A stretch of 64,000 bases of DNA from Prolixibacter sp. SD074 (GTDB lineage: Bacteria; Bacteroidota; Bacteroidia; Bacteroidales; Prolixibacteraceae). This document shows, piece after piece, positions 23,350 to 32,446 of this stretch. The notes below the pieces were generated by a model. The model made no database searches, was not told the origin of the DNA, and saw only the letters and a program-made list of their open reading frames with translations. Made by a program: the position numbers and the translations under genes. The stretch is from contig NZ_BLAW01000001.1 of NCBI RefSeq assembly GCF_009617895.1, positions 1,975,001 through 2,039,000 on the forward strand, given 5' to 3'. Every line of letters starts with the position of its first letter. Positions within the stretch are counted from its first letter, which is position 1.

Positions 23350-24025
23350 GTGGAAGCCCTTCAGGCTTCATTCGCCTCTTACCGTTCTTTGTCTAGGGGC
23401 GTTACCCCCAGTTTTAGAATCTCAGGCTTTCAGCCTGTTTGGGATATACACTATTTCGGCGGAAAACATGGGAAATTCAATACAGGCCCAATTCAGAAAT
23501 GCCAAAGCCTGAAAGGCGAGAAAAATCAATCCATGCAAAGCCCCTGCAAACAGATTTACACCAAAGAGCCTGAAAGGCTCACATTCCATAACTTGGGGCA
23601 ACGCCCCAAGAGAACGAACCTACGAATAGCACACCCAGCCTGAAGGGCTGGAACGATGATATACAGTTGAATAACATCGAATATGAGTGGAAAGCCTGAA
23701 AGGCGAGAAAAATCAATCCATGCAAAGCCCCTGCAAACAGATTTACACCAAAGAGCCTGAAGGGCCCCAATTCCATAACTTGGGGCAACGCCCCAAGAGA
23801 ACGGACCTATGAATAGCACGCCCAGCCTGAAGGGCTGGAACAATGATATACAGTTGAATAACATCGAATATGAGTGGAAACCTGAAAGGGGACGAAAAAT
23901 CAATCGATGCAAAGCCCCTGCAAACAGATTCGGATCAAAGGGCCTGAAGGGCCCCAATTCCATAACTTGGGGCAACGCCCCAAGAGAACGGACCTATGAA
24001 TGGCACACCCAGCCTGAAGGGCTGG
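23350..24025. repeat. 675-bp direct repeat, right copy (REP head plus three 186-bp units)
   Basis: Same order as the left copy: REP head at 23350-23507, then units starting CCTGAAAGG at 23508, 23695 and 23881 (steps 187 and 186). The third unit has the GGGGACGAAAAATCAATCGATG variant exactly as the third unit of the left copy, so the triplet was probably duplicated as a block. The middle part of all three units (AAAGCCCCTGCAAACAGATT) differs from the left copy (AGGGCCTCGCAGACTG), so each block has also been homogenised internally. Confidence 0.85.
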
Positions 24026-24193
24026 CACCTTTTCCCGGATGATGCCACAATCAACGGTAATAATAAAATGCGGAAAGAATTAAAAGAAAGAAAAACATCC
24101 TTGTTTTACAGGCCGGAAACTGCCTTCAAAATATTACCTTTAAGGTTCTCAAGTTTCATTTGAATTTCGCTTGTTCTGCTCTTTACCAGGCAC

Positions 24194-24571
24194 CTATTCA
24201 TTATTAAAAAGCGGCTCTTTTTTCAACTTAATCGGATGTCCCTCCCCCGCAATTTTTAAGATTAGTGCAGAAGACGCATCGGATACCGAATCGACTTTCT
24301 GATAAATTCGACACGGCTCATCGCCCTGCAGTTTTTTAATAGCCATTCCATTTATCTCTTCAATTTTGTCTCCAACCTTTAGTCCGGCCTTCTGCGCGGC
24401 TGACAGATTCCAAACAAACCAAATGCACAACTGATCGCCTACCGGTTCATATTTAAACCCAAAGGTTTTAAATCCCTTGTTGATGTATTCGTCCGAAATA
24501 TTTTGCGAGTAAACCTTTTTCCCGGGGAAATCGAGAATAAGATTGTAGTAGTTTAAAATACCTCCCCCAAT
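24194..24571 (-). pseudogene. C-terminal fragment of an aspartyl protease-like protein with PDZ domain
   Basis: The open frame encodes IGGGILNYYNLILDFPGKK, which matches the last strand of a retropepsin-like domain, then a PDZ domain (AAQKAGLKVGDKIEEINGM ... LKIAGEGHPIKLK) and a normal end. A stop codon (24572-24574) interrupts it upstream and the catalytic N-terminal half is absent; the next bases belong to a transporter fragment on the other strand. The gene is thus cut by a rearrangement. Confidence 0.6.
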
Positions 24572-24574
24572 TCA

Positions 24575-24917
24575 AGGTGGGATTCGGATGAATTAAAGTC
24601 TATCCAACGCACTGACTTACCCTACTGGTGTATCAACACGTACTTTACGCTCACCATGGCCAGGTTGTTCCTGAGTCCTGTCGGTATTTCGTTTGTGTCA
24701 AAAGTGGCGCCGTACAAATACAAAATAGAAAGGTTTGGCCCGGGGAGGTTGGCTGGGAACCACTGCCATTGGTAACCTGATGGCCGGATTGATTTGGAAA
24801 TTCCAAGGCACCCTGGAATTGTGGCGGTTCTTCCTCATCCTGATGGTGATGTGTATGGTTTCCGCCGCCTTTATTTTCATGATCCTGAAAAGGCTGGAAA
24901 GACCATCCGAAGCTTAA
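24575..24917 (+). pseudogene. Peptide transporter (POT/PTR family) C-terminal fragment, frameshifted
   Basis: The first frame reads INTYFTLTMARLFLSPVGISF, the conserved 'LSPVGLS' segment of proton-dependent oligopeptide transporters, up to VAPYKYKI. After a frameshift near 24720 the second frame continues RGGWLGTTAIGNLMAGL and two more membrane spans, and ends in LKRLERPSEA. The N-terminal two thirds are absent. A strong terminator follows, so this is the true 3' end of a once functional gene. Confidence 0.65.
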
Positions 24918-24946
24918 TCTACATGATTATATTATTTCTGAAAGAG

Positions 24947-24977
24947 AGGCCGCCCGGCAAAAGGGTGGCCTTTTTAT
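24947..24977 (+). terminator. Rho-independent terminator after the transporter fragment
   Basis: AGGCCGCCC and GGGTGGCCT form a 9-bp stem with one G-T pair, loop GGCAAAA, then TTTTATTT. Confidence 0.8.
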
Positions 24978-25811
24978 TTGGTGCCGTTGCAACATCAATC
25001 ATCGCTAGAATCATTGCGGTCGAAAGTACATTTCATTTTCAATCAAAGTCATTACACGACCGCTGGCTCGTCAAGTCGAGCGATACTCATAACCCGGGGC
25101 GCTGCCACCGGGCTGAATTGAATTGGGCTTTCAGCCCGAATATACATGGACCAGCTTTCTTTGCATCCCGAAGGGACAACTTATTTCAGCCCAATGGCAA
25201 CGCCTTGGAAAATCAGGTATACCCATCCGGTAATTGTATCGTCCTGAAAGGGTAGGTTATTTTGCCCTATCTCAGCGAATTCGCGAGTTATTACTATTGG
25301 ACATCACGCTATTTTTATAGATGCCCCACCGGGGGGGTATCTCCTTTAGATAAAATGAATCCTAACAAGTTGCCATTCCTCTGGGATGCGTAAGGATAAC
25401 CAACAGAAATTTTGTTGCAAAAACAATATTGACAGAGCCTATTTCCGCTTTGCCATTAATGCATTCAGATATACTCTTAGAGTACCCGCCCCAAAAAGTC
25501 ATTACAGTTTATACAGCTAATCCAAACAACGAAAAATGGAAGGAACAAAAAAAGCGTTGGTCCGTGAAGCACCCCAACGATTACTTGGTCAATATTAAAC
25601 ACCAAGTAGGCAAGGAGGTACGTCACGGCAGGAGCAGTGATGATTACCTCTAGTGCATTTTGCTTATTAGCATGAAATCCAAAAGCTGTCACGCCGAACA
25701 ACTTTTTTGAAAATCTTGAATAGCTTAGAAGGCAAAAATCATCTGGTATACCTCCTTACTGGCTTTATTTTCATAATTTGCAAAAAAAATGAAAAGATCT
25801 GGGCGAGCTAT
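24978..25811. other. Non-coding accessory stretch with a second REP class
   Basis: No gene is supported. At 25080-25260 there are different short palindromes: CCGGGGCGCTGCCACCGGG, TGGGCTTTCAGCCC, CATCCCGAAGGGAC and TCCTGAAAGGG. From 25290 to 25811 I see only short overlapping frames (75 codons on each strand at 25429-25701) without any family resemblance. Confidence 0.5.
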
Positions 25812-26099
25812 CTATCTTTTACCCTGTGATTTTTTCAATTTCGATTTCCCCAGATAAACTCCGTAAAAGATGAAGAGAAGATAACCAATTAACTTTGTGG
25901 CAGAAATATTTAGTTCAAAAGGCACCTTATCCACCAGAAAGCTTAGCCCCCACTCAGCAATTTTTAACACCACATAAAATGAGGTGACAGAAAAAAAAAC
26001 ATTGAAGAATAACCGATATAAATCAATTGTTTTGGGGTAAAACCACCAACTTATACCAATTATAAATAAAGTAAAAAAATAAATCGCCATGATTTCCAT
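25812..26099 (-). CDS. Small membrane protein of unknown function
   Basis: 95 residues with three hydrophobic helices (AIYFFTLFIIGISWWFY; LFFNVFFSVTSFYVVLKIA; KLIGYLLFIFYGVYLG) and a basic end KSKLKKSQGKR. I recognise no family. It stands alone, AT-rich, between the REP-containing stretch and the esterase gene. Confidence 0.5.
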   Translation of the reverse strand: MEIMAIYFFTLFIIGISWWFYPKTIDLYRLFFNVFFSVTSFYVVLKIAEWGLSFLVDKVPFELNISATKLIGYLLFIFYGVYLGKSKLKKSQGKR

Positions 26100-26167
26100 C
26101 TTTAATTATGTGAAGGTTTAATTACAATTCCTACTCTATTCCAGGCTTTTCGGATTCCGCCTGAGCT

Positions 26168-26213
26168 TTGTGCACGTAACTCATCTACTAAATTAACCGG
26201 GTAGCGTGCACAA
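26168..26213. repeat. 9-bp inverted repeat in the intergenic region before the esterase
   Basis: TTGTGCACG (26168-26176) and CGTGCACAA (26205-26213) are exact inverted repeats around 28 bases, between two divergent genes. Function unknown; could be an operator or a residue of a mobile element. Confidence 0.35.
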
Positions 26214-26279
26214 AAAAAGTACTGTGGAAATTTAGTTTCCAAAAACCACCTTCGACTTTACTAATATCCTGTTTCGACA

Positions 26280-27116
26280 ATGCTTTTACCAAACCGTCGC
26301 CACGAAAGGCCGCTGGTACTTTTTGTTGCATCAACATTCGCGCAAAAGACCGAATACGTTACAAAGTACAACATTCCGTATTACAGCGATTCCCTCAACC
26401 AGGCCGATGAGTACCTCCGCCAACAATGCGTGCTGGATCTCTATTACCCGAAGAATGTGACGCACTTTCCCACCATCGTCTGGTTTCATGGTGGCGGTTT
26501 GACGGGCGGACACAAAGAGATTCCGCAAGCGCTGAAAGAACAGGGCATGGCTGTTGTCGGTGTAGGTTACCGGCTCTCGCCTCACATCAAAGCGGAGCAT
26601 TGCATCGACGATGCGGCAGCAGCCGTTGCCTGGGTGTTTAATCACATCGAACAGTTTGGCGGCGATTCAACGTTAATTTTCGTCTCGGGGCACTCGGCCG
26701 GTGGTTACCTCACCCTGATGGTTGGGTTGGACAAAAATTACCTGAAAAAATGGGACATCGATGCCAACCGCATTGCCGGATTGATTCCCTTCAGCGGACA
26801 TACCATCACCCATTTTACCATCCGCGCCGAGCTGGGCATTCCGGGAACGCAACCGGTAGTCGACAGCCTGGCGCCGCTCTACTGGGTACGCAAAGATGCA
26901 CCGCCGTTGCTCCTCATTACCGGAGACCGCCACATGGAAATGCCGGGACGCTACGAAGAAAACGCCTACCTGATGCGCATGATGAAAGTAGTGGGCCACA
27001 AAAACACTCAACTTTACGAAATGCAGGGCTACGGCCACAACATGACGGCTCCGGCTTTTCCGCTGTTGCTAAAAGATGTAAGACGGATTGTGAAGGAGAA
27101 GCAGGCGAACGATTAA
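26280..27116 (+). CDS. Alpha/beta-hydrolase, esterase/carboxylesterase type
   Basis: 278 residues. The oxyanion-hole motif FHGGG (residues ~69-73) and nucleophile elbow GHSAGG (~142-147) define an HSL/BD-FAE-like esterase; the acid is probably Asp in ITGDRH and the base His in GYGHNM near the C-terminus. The N-terminus has a weak signal peptide (LVLFVASTFAQ) preceded by an odd basic segment MLLPNRRHERP, so the start may have been altered. Convergent with mutS2, 6 bp apart. Substrate unknown. Confidence 0.82.
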   Translation: MLLPNRRHERPLVLFVASTFAQKTEYVTKYNIPYYSDSLNQADEYLRQQCVLDLYYPKNVTHFPTIVWFHGGGLTGGHKEIPQALKEQGMAVVGVGYRLSPHIKAEHCIDDAAAAVAWVFNHIEQFGGDSTLIFVSGHSAGGYLTLMVGLDKNYLKKWDIDANRIAGLIPFSGHTITHFTIRAELGIPGTQPVVDSLAPLYWVRKDAPPLLLITGDRHMEMPGRYEENAYLMRMMKVVGHKNTQLYEMQGYGHNMTAPAFPLLLKDVRRIVKEKQAND

Positions 27117-27122
27117 CCTTCG

Positions 27123-29615
27123 TTACGCCAGTTCCACCACGGTTATGCCTGAACCACCGTTCTGCACATGCTCATCGCGATAATGCCGCACCATTGGCTC
27201 GGTGCGAAGGTAGTTGCGGATAAGTTCGCGCAGAACACCCGTACCTTTCCCATGCAGGATATGCAGTTCGGCTGCCTCCAACATGATGGCTTCGTCGATG
27301 AATTCCTGGATTTTTTGCAGTGCCTCTTCGGCCCGCATACCACGAACATCAATTTCCGGCTTGAACGTCATTTTCCGGTCAGCAATGGCATCGTTTATCC
27401 GGGCGATGGTTTTATTTTTCTGTACTTCCGGCTTCTTCAACTGGCTGTTCGATACCACTTCCAACTTGTCCGCTTTTACAGTTGACCGCAACGGGCCTAA
27501 GGCTACGACAATGTTTTTCCCGTTAATTTCGAGTACCTCGCCGGCAACCTGTTGCCCCGATAAACGGACCCGTGCTCCTACTTCCAGGGTTGGCACTTTT
27601 GATTTCGCCGGTTTAGCGCTTTTCTTTTCGGGCTCTTTCCGGGGTGACTTTTCACGACGACGCTGTTCTTTCTCCCGCAGTTTCTCCATCTTCCGGGCTA
27701 TCTTTTCCTCGTCTTCCGTGGCTTTCCGGTCCACCTCTTCACGGAAATCTTCCAGTTCGCGGCGTACTTTCCGGGTATGTTCCTTTTCTGCGTTTGCTTC
27801 TTTTATCTCCCGGATGGTCCGTTCAATCATGCGGTTAGTACCGGACAGTAACTCTTCGGCTTCACGTTTGGCTTTCGCCAGAATCTCCTTCCGCATCCGT
27901 TCCGTTTCTTCCAGGTCGGACTCGTACTTGCCGGCCATATCGTCAAGATTGCGTTCAACCTTCCGGATACGCTGCCTTTTGCTTTCCCAGTACCGCTTAT
28001 CGCGGACAATGTCGCGCAGGTGTTTGTCGAAATCGATGTGCTCCTTCCCGATTTTATCGCTGGCCTCTTTCAGGATATCTTCCGGCAGACCGATTTTACG
28101 GGCAATTTCGAAAGCGAACGAACTTCCGGGCTTGCCAATCTGCAACCGGAAAAGCGGTTCCATTTGGTGCGAGTCATATAACATCGCCCCGTTCTCAATA
28201 CCATCTGCCGAGCTGGCAAAGTGCTTCAGGTTGGTATAGTGCGTTGTAATGACCCCGTAGGTTCCCAACTGGTTGACCCGATTAAGTACTGCCTCGGCAA
28301 TGGAACCTCCCAGCATCGGCTCGGTTCCGGTTCCAAACTCATCGATGAGCACCAGTGTTTTGGGCGTACAGTTCTTCGAAAAGAACTTCATATTCGTCAG
28401 GTGCGAACTGTAAGTACTCAGGTCGTTCTCCAACGACTGGTCGTCGCCAATATCGATAAACATCCGCTCAAAAATTCCGGAACGACTGTCCGGGCTCACC
28501 GGAACAGGCAAGCCACACTGCAACATGTACTGCACTAATCCTACCGTTTTCAGGCAAACCGATTTACCGCCCGCATTAGGGCCCGAGATCAGCAGAATGC
28601 GGATCTTTTCAGTCAGGGTAATATCCAGCGGAACAACTTTCCGGTTCTCTGCCTTCAAGTTGCGTTCGAGCAACGGGTGCCGGGCTTTAAACCACTCCAG
28701 TTCCTGTTTATCGGTCATTTTGGGCTTCACCGATTCACTTTCGCTGGCCCACAAGGCCTTGGCCCGGATGAAATCGAGTTCGGCCAGAATTCCATAGGAG
28801 AAAGCTAAATCTTCAGCATACGGACGGATTTCGTCCGTGAAGTGAATCAGGATTTTTACGATTTCGCGTTTTTCAGCTGACTCCAGTTCCCGGATGCGGT
28901 TGTTCACTTCCACCACTTCTTCCGGCTCTACATATGCCGTACGTCCGGTAGCCGATTCATCGTGCACAATTCCTTTCAGCTTCCGCTTGTTTCCGGCGGC
29001 GATGGGAATCACCGTGCGGCCGTCACGAATGGAAGTGGACACGTCTTTTTCCACCAGTCCTTCGTTTTGTGCTTTCCGTAGAATACTTTGCATGATTTTG
29101 GAAACACTGGCCTGCCGGGAAAAGATTTCGCGGCGAATCTGCGCCAGTTCGGGTGACGCATTATCTTTTATCGTTCCGTGCTTGCTGATAATTTGGTCGA
29201 TGCGGCCGTACACAAAAGGGAAGAGTTGCACATCGCGAACGACATTGCGCAACCTTGGAAATTCCTCTTCTTTCCGGGAACGGAAGAAATTGACGATGGA
29301 CCGGATGGTTTCCAGCGAGCGTTTCAGGTCGAACAACTCATGCACTTCCAGGAAGGTGCCGGGCACCTTGATTTTCTGCAGCGCCGGACGGACATCGAGG
29401 TAGTAACCTGTGGGGAAATTGGTTTCCTCGGCGATAATCTGCATAAATTCCACGGTCTCGTCGAGCTGACGGACAATGTCCTCATAGTGGGACGAGAAAC
29501 CAAACTGCGCAGCAATCTCCTTCCCGAGCGTACTCAGGCAGCGCTGACTCAGCAGGTCGCGTATTTTATCGAAACCAATTTTTGATTCAAATCCCGCAGG
29601 ATAAATTTCCACCAT
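27123..29615 (-). CDS. mutS2: Endonuclease MutS2
   Basis: 830 residues. MutS core without mismatch-recognition domain I; Walker A GPNAGGKSV near residue 347, Walker B LVLIDEFGTGTEP near 425, a long coiled-coil arm (residues ~520-660) and a C-terminal Smr nuclease domain with IDVRGMRAEEAL and HGKGTGVLRE. MutS2 proteins suppress recombination and help rescue collided ribosomes in some bacteria. A Lys/Arg/Glu-rich linker (EKKSAKPAKSK) precedes a KOW/SH3-like segment and the Smr domain. A -7 box lies 21 bp upstream. Confidence 0.95.
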   Translation of the reverse strand: MVEIYPAGFESKIGFDKIRDLLSQRCLSTLGKEIAAQFGFSSHYEDIVRQLDETVEFMQIIAEETNFPTGYYLDVRPALQKIKVPGTFLEVHELFDLKRSLETIRSIVNFFRSRKEEEFPRLRNVVRDVQLFPFVYGRIDQIISKHGTIKDNASPELAQIRREIFSRQASVSKIMQSILRKAQNEGLVEKDVSTSIRDGRTVIPIAAGNKRKLKGIVHDESATGRTAYVEPEEVVEVNNRIRELESAEKREIVKILIHFTDEIRPYAEDLAFSYGILAELDFIRAKALWASESESVKPKMTDKQELEWFKARHPLLERNLKAENRKVVPLDITLTEKIRILLISGPNAGGKSVCLKTVGLVQYMLQCGLPVPVSPDSRSGIFERMFIDIGDDQSLENDLSTYSSHLTNMKFFSKNCTPKTLVLIDEFGTGTEPMLGGSIAEAVLNRVNQLGTYGVITTHYTNLKHFASSADGIENGAMLYDSHQMEPLFRLQIGKPGSSFAFEIARKIGLPEDILKEASDKIGKEHIDFDKHLRDIVRDKRYWESKRQRIRKVERNLDDMAGKYESDLEETERMRKEILAKAKREAEELLSGTNRMIERTIREIKEANAEKEHTRKVRRELEDFREEVDRKATEDEEKIARKMEKLREKEQRRREKSPRKEPEKKSAKPAKSKVPTLEVGARVRLSGQQVAGEVLEINGKNIVVALGPLRSTVKADKLEVVSNSQLKKPEVQKNKTIARINDAIADRKMTFKPEIDVRGMRAEEALQKIQEFIDEAIMLEAAELHILHGKGTGVLRELIRNYLRTEPMVRHYRDEHVQNGGSGITVVELA

Positions 29616-29635
29616 CGTTCTTCATTTTCGAACTG

Positions 29636-29643
29636 CAAAAATA
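29636..29643 (-). promoter_or_regulatory. Predicted -7 box TATTTTTG of mutS2
   Basis: Minus-strand TATTTTTG, exact TAnnTTTG match, 21 bp before the ATG. Confidence 0.5.
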
Positions 29644-29719
29644 ACAATCGAAAAGGGATATACGAATAGCAGGGGTAAACTTACTTTACCCTTAACGGGA
29701 AATACTTTTGTGGGAAAGC

Positions 29720-30520
29720 TTAAATGCGCACCATGGTCGAATCCTGTACCCAGCCTTTATTGCCGTCGGCCAGCTGAATCTCCTTCCAGGTGCCGAGGCT
29801 GTCGGTGAGTTTCACTTTCAGCCCTTCGTGAATAATGAAAAGTTCGGTACCTGTTTCGCTGGGGGCCCCCTTCACCGTAACTGTCGGGGCCGTAATGATG
29901 GCTGTGTTCCGGCGTGTCAGCTTGTTCTTCTGGCTTGAAGCAAAAGAAAAGGTGAATCCCGACCAGGTAAGCGCCAAAATGGAAACCCAGAATGCCAGTT
30001 TCTTCCGGCGCACCGTTTGGGCAAAAAGAAACAGGGCAAAGATGATGAGAAAGAGGAAAAAGGCGATCATACTCTGAATTCCCCATTCATCGGCCGAATG
30101 CGTATTAATGATACTGTGCCACCATTTGGTCAGGAAAAACTCAGGCAACGGCACGATATTATCGACCACGTGGGACTGCGCCAAATTCAGGTTGTACTTG
30201 ATATCCTCGTCGTTGGGAGCCAACAAACGGGCCCGTTCATAATTGATGATGGCCTTGGTAATTTGACCCAATTTGTAATACGAATTACCCAGGTTGAAAT
30301 AGAGGTCAGCCGACTCGTATCCACGATTCAGGATACCCGAATAAACGCTGGCAGCCTGCTGATAATGCCCTTTCGCGTACAAGGTATCGGCCCGGGCAAT
30401 AGAATCCAGTTCTGCTTTTTGACCGAATGTGGTGCCGGAAATCAACACCAGCGCCAACATTCCTATGATGTATAATACTTTTTGTCTCATCGAATCCTTG
30501 TTCTGTTGATTCTGTTTCAT
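29720..30520 (-). CDS. batE: BatE: TPR and SH3-domain membrane protein of the aerotolerance operon
   Basis: 266 residues. A signal sequence (MLALVLISGTTFGQ), two TPR units (AKGHYQQAASVYSGIL; ADLYFNLGNSYYKLGQITKAIINYERA), two membrane helices (MIAFFLFLIIFALFLFA; LAFWVSILALTWSGFTFSFA) and a bacterial SH3 domain (LFIIHEGLKVKLTDSLGTWKEIQLADGNKGWV in parts). ATG 30520 is 2 bp after the batD stop; ATG 30490 would give a cleaner signal peptide. Last gene of the Bat operon, which in Bacteroides and Spirochaetes is linked to stress or oxygen tolerance. Confidence 0.88.
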   Translation of the reverse strand: MKQNQQNKDSMRQKVLYIIGMLALVLISGTTFGQKAELDSIARADTLYAKGHYQQAASVYSGILNRGYESADLYFNLGNSYYKLGQITKAIINYERARLLAPNDEDIKYNLNLAQSHVVDNIVPLPEFFLTKWWHSIINTHSADEWGIQSMIAFFLFLIIFALFLFAQTVRRKKLAFWVSILALTWSGFTFSFASSQKNKLTRRNTAIITAPTVTVKGAPSETGTELFIIHEGLKVKLTDSLGTWKEIQLADGNKGWVQDSTMVRI

Positions 30521-30522
30521 CG

Positions 30523-32334
30523 TTACCTAATCTCTTTTTCCATGCGGCTCATCACCTCAACGGCTTTGCCATACATTTCATTCATAGCCGTCGTTGTGCC
30601 TCCGCCCGGTGCAAAACGGGCAAATTCGCAGGTGTCGAGCGTTTCGATAAAGCGATCGACCAATTCCTGCGAAACACTTCGCTCCAGTAAGGCTTCCGTA
30701 GCGCGTTCCTTATTCAAATCGGAAACCGGAATCGTTAGTTTATCGCTGAGATAGCCCCAGAACGCGCGGGTTACCGCTTCGTAGAACTTCTCGGCATCGT
30801 TTTGCTTCAGAACACTGCGTGCCACCTTCAGGTGCTTCATCGCGACCTTGCTGGCTTTTCGGTTTTTCACCCGGGCCAGGTTGGCATTCTCGCGAATGCG
30901 CTTCATGTTAAAGAGATAGAATATGAGTACGAGGAATGCCCCCCCCAGATAAACCAGGTAGAAATTAACCGAACCAAAGAAGGTATCGTTTCGCTGGAAC
31001 AATTGATTGCTATCGGTTTTAATATAGCGAATATCTTTTCCAAGGAATTTCACATCTTCTTTTGATACTCCACTGCTTACGACCGTATTCAACTGGTCAC
31101 CCGAGCCTTTTTCCACATGCAAATCATATGACTTGGTGGTTTTTGTCACATATCTTCCGGTTGCCGGATTGAAGTAAACAAAGTTGACCGCCGGAATGGT
31201 GAAATCGCCGGCATGACGCGGGATAACCAAATATTCAAACGACGTACTCCCCACGAGGCCATTCTCGGTTGCTTTGTAATTGCTGGAATTTTTCGGGTCG
31301 TATGTATCGAAATCAGCCGGAAAATCGACCTTCGGTGAATCAATCAATTTCAGGTTTCCGTTACCGGAAATCTTCAGTTTCAGTGTCACTGCATCGTTGG
31401 CTTTTACATCGGTTGCCGTGATAGAAGACTCGAGACTGAAGTTCCCCACTCCGCCGGAATAATTGGCCGGAGCCTGAGGCAGCGATTTCACATGCACAGT
31501 TACCGGCTGGCTCAATACAGTCGCTTTCACCGTCGAATACTGGTCGAAGAAATCGTCGAAAATGCTTTGTGGCTGCTGAATGCGCTGACGTACCAATGCC
31601 ACAATTTTCACCGGTTTAATCGTAATATTCCCGGTTTGCTGTGGGAAAAGAATCGTCTTCTTCAGTGTTCCCACATTGTATATTTCTCCTTTGTAGGCTT
31701 CCCGATGCAACGACATCTGTTGGGGAATATCGATATCCTGTGACCAAAATCCTTCAAAATTTGGCAGTTCAATGTCATCGAATCCGCTCAGGTTCACCCG
31801 TGAGTAAATTTTAATGGTAGCTAAGAGATGTTCCCCCTTATAAACCGATTTCCGGCTCAAGTCCACGTTGACAAACAGATCCTTCGAGTCAATTTGCCCA
31901 GGTTTTGCTGCCGGTTTATCAACGCCTCCTCCGGCAGGTTTTGACGAACCTTTCACGACCTGGATGGTCACGGAATTGGAAGTGTACGTTTTGCCGTCGG
32001 CCTCAATGGTTGCCGGTTGAATGGTAAACTTTCCCTCCTTTTTTGCCTGCAAAATATAGGTGTAGGAAAAGGTGACCGAACGGGTGGTTTTCCCGTTGAT
32101 CATTTGAATGGACGTACTGTTGGAAGTAGAGGGGCCCATCAGTACATCGAAGTCATTCAATTCCGGAAGTTTCAGGTTATCTCCCTGCGTATTTAACACA
32201 AAAGAGAGCCGGAACTGACTTCCCAGCTCTACCGCATTGGGCGCCGACATCGAAAACCGCACATCGTCGGCACGGGCTGTTAAGCCTGCAAAGAGTGTAA
32301 ACAATAGAAGAAACAGGGTTTTTTTCTTCATCAT
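30523..32334 (-). CDS. batD: BatD aerotolerance protein
   Basis: About 603 residues from ATG 32334 (MMKKKTLFLLLFTLFAG signal peptide ending ARA). The protein is mostly beta-sandwich repeats exposed to the periplasm, with a BatD-typical first domain (FSMSAPNAVELGSQFRLSF) and a DxxSNYKATENGLVGSTSFEY segment, then one membrane helix (FYLVYLGGAFLVLIFYLF) and a cytoplasmic helical tail with conserved LKVARSVLKQNDAEKFYEAV. It is expected to form part of a membrane complex with BatA/B. A TTG start further upstream (32382) was rejected. Confidence 0.9.
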   Translation of the reverse strand: MMKKKTLFLLLFTLFAGLTARADDVRFSMSAPNAVELGSQFRLSFVLNTQGDNLKLPELNDFDVLMGPSTSNSTSIQMINGKTTRSVTFSYTYILQAKKEGKFTIQPATIEADGKTYTSNSVTIQVVKGSSKPAGGGVDKPAAKPGQIDSKDLFVNVDLSRKSVYKGEHLLATIKIYSRVNLSGFDDIELPNFEGFWSQDIDIPQQMSLHREAYKGEIYNVGTLKKTILFPQQTGNITIKPVKIVALVRQRIQQPQSIFDDFFDQYSTVKATVLSQPVTVHVKSLPQAPANYSGGVGNFSLESSITATDVKANDAVTLKLKISGNGNLKLIDSPKVDFPADFDTYDPKNSSNYKATENGLVGSTSFEYLVIPRHAGDFTIPAVNFVYFNPATGRYVTKTTKSYDLHVEKGSGDQLNTVVSSGVSKEDVKFLGKDIRYIKTDSNQLFQRNDTFFGSVNFYLVYLGGAFLVLIFYLFNMKRIRENANLARVKNRKASKVAMKHLKVARSVLKQNDAEKFYEAVTRAFWGYLSDKLTIPVSDLNKERATEALLERSVSQELVDRFIETLDTCEFARFAPGGGTTTAMNEMYGKAVEVMSRMEKEIR

Positions 32335-32446
32335 CTGTATGCCTGTATATTTCGTGATTAATCTGTATTGCATCGTCAACATGCCTCAAAATTAGCAAAA
32401 CCCCGGAACTTTTCCGGAGGGCATCCGGTTACCCAAAAAATAACCG

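Noticed and set aside
25429-25701. Overlapping ~75-codon frames on both strands
   Set aside because: No motif or family recognised, both equally open, located in non-coding accessory DNA.
27214-28239. A 341-codon Ser/Arg-rich plus-strand frame in mutS2
   Set aside because: Complement of the charged coiled-coil of MutS2, which is full length on the minus strand.
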